This document shows positions 62,401 to 64,000 of a stretch of 64,000 nucleotides of DNA, piece by piece (the stretch's first letter is position 1; each line of letters opens with the position of its first letter). The DNA lies in NCBI GenBank assembly GCA_934444735.1, contig CAKSDE010000001.1:310001-374000 (forward strand). Reading direction: 5' to 3'. The notes under the pieces are model-generated. The model saw only the letters and a program-made list of their open reading frames with translations, made no database searches and was not told where the DNA came from. This stretch comes from an uncultured Clostridia bacterium. Its GTDB lineage: Bacteria > Bacillota > Clostridia > UBA1381. A program made the translations under genes and the position numbers.

Positions 62401-62995
62401 CGTAAGAAGTAACATAGAAGTTAAGGTTATATTTGGGGAAAAATCGGATCTGCCGTTTATTGATGTCTTAAAATCGGATTGGTTCTATCCGTACGTTAAG
62501 AGCGCATATGAAAATAAATTCATGCTCGGAACATCACAAGACAGATTCTCACCGAGAATGCCGATTACAAGAGGTATGTTTGTAACGCTTCTTTATAGAA
62601 TTGACGGCGAAAAGGCGGAGGGCGAGAATGTATTTTCAGACGTTGCAGAGGACGCATATTACAAAAATGCGGTTGCGTGGGCAAGCGCAAACGGCATTGT
62701 AAAGGGTGTAACGGAAACAAAATTTGACCCGGATAAGAGTATTACGCGTGAGCAAATTGCAGCGTTATTGTACAGATATGCGCAGTATAAGGGATATGAT
62801 GTGAGCGTTGGCGAGAATACAAATATACTTTCATATACCGACGCACAAAGTGTTTCGGAATATGCGATACCGGCTGTTCAGTATGCTGTCGGCGCGGAGC
62901 TTATGCAGGGAAAATCGGAAACTACATTAAATCCCAAAGACGATGCTACAAGAGCAGAGGCAGCGACGATTATAGACAGATTTTTAAAAAAGTAA
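56414..62995 (+). CDS. Giant SLH-anchored surface protein (2193 residues)
   Basis: A signal peptide (IVLAAALLPASVMA) is followed by an unrecognised beta domain (about 30-300, ISNEYLNFSFNRKTGGFAIE), more beta domains, and a charged linker with a 19-residue tandem duplication at 787-824. Then comes a ~400-residue glycine- and beta-rich central region (about 870-1180, LFVAGLGGGINGLADTIGG), and Ig-like domains with DTSAPVLSL. A FIVAR-like helical segment lies near 1857-1926, a bacterial-repeat/InlB-B-like domain (YNISVIETEHGKVEIS) near 1938-2009, and three SLH domains fill 2013-2193. SLH attachment to the wall polymer makes this the anchor of the two-giant pair. The ribosome site is GGGGGG. No catalytic residues are recognised. 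Confidence 0.8.
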   Translation: MNIFKRAISCFLSIVLAAALLPASVMADDDEYRISNEYLNFSFNRKTGGFAIETAEGNPQKVLDNDIPLLYAEDKERSNGTSFITAKIGGKDYVFGQDYGFFGISSSLGTVTVKEEGRLMEIPWTIKGITITLTAALDHNSESNTTGNVGLSFKVANNSGKDEDVSVRLLLDTALGNRIDAPYFVIDTKTQPTFTETEYTGNEVPQQIRSVDSLTNPTRLSYILMQAQGWGGGTRPNKVILGHWANLANTRYDYTPDPYCDFSNYSNDYREPDSAAAVYWENNTVKNGESFTGELLYGVGNFSNSADGAMGINITTERVELSEDKKSYKNDGKIKVTVDVDNTVDNAAELTNVILNLTVDEKQFKVIEGEEQVKYVALGKEIKTLEYTLEAIEQDDLTAGTVYVSLTGVKTLSDGTQADFETAAQRSIILPSVGKVSDIQLNKINPKIVYTDGEKAVTISGKMKPLEAVLANDAQVELKLIHEKNGHSVTIDKDKIAFLDDSGETLTFTTEETLYVGNYRIVFEINDSRIRDNLNCESISCDKLLEVSADKKYQMKSYGMAALVRTTKGNAAGSYDFFTFRTESEFLSFYKGEQTSKGRLNGESIKYNFGKNKEAIKEHEILLTVRANLREMKDPATGELFWQADYSTGDIIINNMLSYEGNKPIKLFKSGNTYKIEGDGLLKVINSINVWRSKWSISATGGIAYTLDEERLTKSLGENVTIRSLNLSLDGAATMIQSLGGFAVDLKYGVLSSQWYDNSDGMVTYGIGFGGSISIPIKAKEKKQTDLTADQEDIGEELNALFDESLTADQEDISGDMNSLFDENPPRRSSTGDKIKKDTKLSEGQLSAEVDNVLFGEKGEVEDGYVKVDDTGFIGINASFSLALPKDVLGSLVSNAPGIYASVKINTIENEYEINAGLNIKVIECEGVLAFKQVNVKNKDVIVPDKIEFYIRDGLKIPLAPPVLFVAGLGGGINGLADTIGGEFDKLPPITILLFTRLEAIGVLTGDFNAKISLEGMSLTGDMKLKPKGMEKVLDIKAGINAHWIEPWELGLYGNVSIIDGLIKGGITVTIADNYFYGYIFASICIPDSIPLVGGKELAGVEAAVSHEFIGANVKIIGIRFGVVYYWGGNVSFGKNIDLSPPNRNGVEMFGIDGQDEIVGYYGTNIKALSVEPRIGVGNTAGATRKTAKVKVNGASGQSALLVEIPYSGTGTPTADEITLQNPDGKFIDITYDDGNGGGNMLIQSREDGNFIYITVTDKIKDGEWTVGYTTSDIEIESFKMNGVEEIAELDENGTAIALGKTDPANKTTEVTASWRIKGASGGKFGTVDVYLTEDKDILTKIKTSKNNGDVLGTNIIHEENVKLADGAESKTVTLPDSLPSGKYYAVTTLSTTEGISLAISASAIDFVNTNLPKKAESVKIAYGGNGEIFVKVTDPADADYTHYLAEIVAEDGTVLENNIGQFEKGANFVFGKEAALEVNKNYRVNVKTLREEYKKSGEEYKTHYYYGEDTVSSNIITLPAEDMPKLSNVTVNFDTSAEEINTNVNGVIIEYTFENDVFVELDVNGSKVYAFGVDPDPNDPNFSYFKKNWKFVLDDLEDGDYVVDFTAYTKTKDHIKGSETDVENAHFGFTVDTSAPVLSLAQKSIDRKSGTEDITVVFGANTVIADENGRYVIEGITEKSADIKLDGEKIDENTEGVTIASNGSFKIAKTLDASEAYREHLITVTDKAGNVSQMTVYAVRADGFTFNNLELYLDGKEIAKDSNGDKTVNLKNGQSAKLSVYALTPKGQKFELENDMIDWSVLYDKNAVELKDGTVCALSPGETAVKAKLATANAKTANGTRSEGISDYTVINIANNSRSDLVDKITEARTVLANNPSASEDKKNALNDAISEAEKLVNNPEATESDFTNGVTKLTQAIDDFQRKDESRGGIRGSRSRYNISVIETEHGKVEISQDKVYSGNSVTITAIPDEGYAVSDMLINGKSVGRETVYTISAVRSNIEVKVIFGEKSDLPFIDVLKSDWFYPYVKSAYENKFMLGTSQDRFSPRMPITRGMFVTLLYRIDGEKAEGENVFSDVAEDAYYKNAVAWASANGIVKGVTETKFDPDKSITREQIAALLYRYAQYKGYDVSVGENTNILSYTDAQSVSEYAIPAVQYAVGAELMQGKSETTLNPKDDATRAEAATIIDRFLKK
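58772..58885 (+). repeat. Coding tandem duplication in the giant SLH protein
   Basis: Two 57-base units encode LTADQEDIGEELNALFDES and LTADQEDISGDMNSLFDEN. They differ at several synonymous sites, so the duplication is not recent or is kept by selection on the protein. Confidence 0.85.
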
Positions 62996-63006
62996 AAATT
63001 AAATAA

Positions 63007-63112
63007 AAGGGGCTGTAAAAAAATCGATTGATTTTTTTACAGCCTTTGTTTTTTATGGGATAGGAAAAAAGCTTTGGAATTAACAAACCGAGCCAAAGCT
63101 TTAGCTTTTAAT
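63007..63112 (-). repeat. Partial dispersed repeat in reverse orientation
   Basis: The complement carries CTAAAGCTTTGGCTC, GTTTGTTAATTCCAAAGC, TTTTTTCCTATCCC and the closing hairpin, in the order seen in the other copies but on the opposite strand. The 5' block of the repeat is missing, and its broken end runs straight into an esterase gene fragment. Confidence 0.8.
63008..63056 (+). terminator. Terminator of the giant-protein operon
   Basis: GGCTGTAAAAAAATC (63011-63025) and GATTTTTTTACAGCC (63030-63044) form a perfect 15-bp stem, followed by a T-rich tail. It also belongs to the inverted repeat copy. Confidence 0.88.
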
Positions 63113-63346
63113 ACCAAAAAGACCGATACGAAATTTCTCGTAATGCACGGCGGTGCCGATACTGTTGTTGACTGCGCGATTTCCAAGAAGTTCTGCGAGG
63201 ATATGACGGCTTTGGGAACGCAGTGTGATTATGTCGAGCTGGAGGGCGTGAATCATGCATTTATTCTCTCAAGATACCAGTCAACCGACGAGCAGATAAA
63301 TGAGTACATGGGTATGATTGATGAATATATAGCGAAAAATCTGTAA
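63074..63346 (+). pseudogene. C-terminal relic of an alpha/beta-hydrolase (acetyl-esterase type)
   Basis: From about 63116 on, the frame encodes TDTKFLVMHGGADTVV...LEGVNHAFIL...IDEYIAKNL, the C-terminal third of an alpha/beta-hydrolase, with the catalytic Asp (GGAD) and His (NHAF). The nucleophile-serine part is absent. The first ~13 codons (MELTNRAKALAFN) are reverse-oriented dispersed repeat read in frame, and no ribosome site is seen. The repeat therefore marks a deletion or rearrangement breakpoint. It is almost certainly a non-functional remnant. Confidence 0.75.
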
Positions 63347-63359
63347 TAAGAAGAAAATA

Positions 63360-63398
63360 GGGCTGTTTAAAAAATTTAAACAGCCCTTGCTTTTTTCT
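63360..63398. terminator. Terminator after the esterase relic
   Basis: GGGCTGTTTAAA (63360-63371) and TTTAAACAGCCC (63375-63386) form a 12-bp stem with an AAA loop, followed by TTGCTTTTTTC. The stem matches the hairpin of the repeat family. It lies between convergent genes; the minus-strand side has only a weak tail. Confidence 0.8.
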
Positions 63399-63427
63399 TG
63401 TATTCCGTAAGTTTTTACATCCCTTTT

Positions 63428-64000
63428 TTACCAGATTTTTACTCTATCCTCAGGTGCAACATACATTGCGTCACCCTCGTTTATATCGAAGGCTTCATAA
63501 AATTCATCACAGTTTACTATTGTGCGGTTTACACGCAGCTTGTCGGGACTGTGTACGTCCATTTGCGAGAGATATTCGCACATTTCACGGCTTGCCGTTG
63601 ATGCCCAGCATTGTGCGACCGACGTATAAAGCGCTTTGTAGTCGGGATTTTCAAGCCCCGATACAATTTCGGTGATACAGGATATTGCACCGAGATCGGC
63701 TATGTTTTCGCTTAAGGTAAGAGTTCCGTTTGCGCTGACTCCGGGGATTGATTCACAGCCATCGTAAAATGCCTTTACCTTTTCGCAAAGAGCCGTAAAA
63801 GCGGCATAATCTTCAGCTGTCCACCAGTCGGCGGCATTGCCGTTTTTATCAAATTTTGCACCGTTATTGTCAAAAGCGTGTGTTATCTCGTGAGCTATAA
63901 TATAGCCTATGCCGCCCAAGTTTTCCTCGTATGATGCATTTACATCATACATCGGTGATTGCAGAATCGCGGCAGGAAATGTTATATCGTTTGAGTAAGG
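63428..64000 (-). CDS. M13-family zinc metallopeptidase (PepO/neprilysin-like), C-terminal part
   Basis: The last 190 or so residues of a minus-strand gene that continues beyond the window. The frame stays open to base 64000 with NDITFPAAILQSPMYD, the typical approach to the active site. Zinc ligands and catalytic residues are visible: HEITH (HExxH) and ENIADLGA with the third ligand glutamate. The C-terminus has VNRTIVNCDEFYEAFDI and ends in VKIW, close to the family's usual CxxW-type ending but without the cysteine. M13 enzymes cleave short peptides and are cytoplasmic or secreted; the N-terminus cannot be seen. Confidence 0.93.
   Translation of the reverse strand, partial: PYSNDITFPAAILQSPMYDVNASYEENLGGIGYIIAHEITHAFDNNGAKFDKNGNAADWWTAEDYAAFTALCEKVKAFYDGCESIPGVSANGTLTLSENIADLGAISCITEIVSGLENPDYKALYTSVAQCWASTASREMCEYLSQMDVHSPDKLRVNRTIVNCDEFYEAFDINEGDAMYVAPEDRVKIW

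Overview
The window looks like chromosomal DNA from a Gram-positive anaerobe of the class Clostridia, probably gut-associated. The evidence is the Bacillota-type housekeeping content (HPr kinase, the rapZ-yvcK-whiA trio, TRAP, a PHP-domain DnaE), S-layer-homology (SLH) surface proteins, sigma-A promoters of the TTGACA-N17-TATAAT type and AG-rich ribosome binding sites. The many secreted multidomain carbohydrate-active proteins would suit a fibre-degrading lineage such as Monoglobales, but that placement is a guess. Almost all genes lie on the + strand.

Layout. (1) 1-1.5 kb: the end of serC, then serA (serine synthesis). (2) 1.6-21.7 kb: a polysaccharide locus. It has an AraC regulator, then two SLH-bearing secreted proteins, a degenerate SGNH protein with a copper-amine-oxidase-like domain, a secreted beta-helix (GH141-like) enzyme, a 1337-residue SGNH esterase, a 1256-residue protein ending in a second GH141-like beta-helix, and a cytoplasmic GH31 glycosidase. 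Three of these proteins carry six copies in total of a ~200-residue LamG-like domain. A 218-bp MITE-like element with a 10-bp target duplication sits between two of the genes. (3) 22-26.5 kb: carAB behind tandem ARG-box-like sites. (4) 26.6-35 kb: hprK, murB, rapZ, yvcK, whiA, dnaE, with a possible H-type pseudoknot in the rapZ leader. (5) 35-39.8 kb: mtrB (TRAP), a DUF2007-like gene, pfkA, a thioesterase, a 2-hydroxyacid dehydrogenase, a D,D-carboxypeptidase and a Nudix hydrolase. (6) 39.8-42.6 kb: an AraC regulator divergent from a ThuA-like protein and a Gfo/Idh/MocA oxidoreductase. (7) 42.7-46 kb: a candidate orphan small RNA, tRNA-Asp, and a two-gene unit of a stand-alone E2-fold protein plus an acyl-CoA/AMP ligase. 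(8) 46-48 kb: a GH42 beta-galactosidase. (9) 48.6-63 kb: a TetR regulator translationally coupled to two giant secreted proteins (2380 and 2193 residues), the second anchored by SLH domains. (10) 63-64 kb: a truncated esterase relic joined to a dispersed repeat, then the 3' part of an M13 peptidase gene on the minus strand.

A dispersed intergenic repeat family (full copies near 21.7, 45.9 and 48.1 kb; partial copies near 0.2, 42.9 and 63.0 kb) recurs just after stop codons and usually ends in a terminator-like hairpin.

How it fits together: the AraC locus appears to bind, deacylate and cleave a complex plant polysaccharide at the cell surface, with GH31 and GH42 finishing oligosaccharides inside the cell. 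No transporter is encoded in the locus, so uptake must be encoded elsewhere. The best candidates for something undescribed are the six-copy LamG-like domain family with its surface apparatus, the TetR/giant-protein module, the rapZ leader pseudoknot, and the two small-repeat families.
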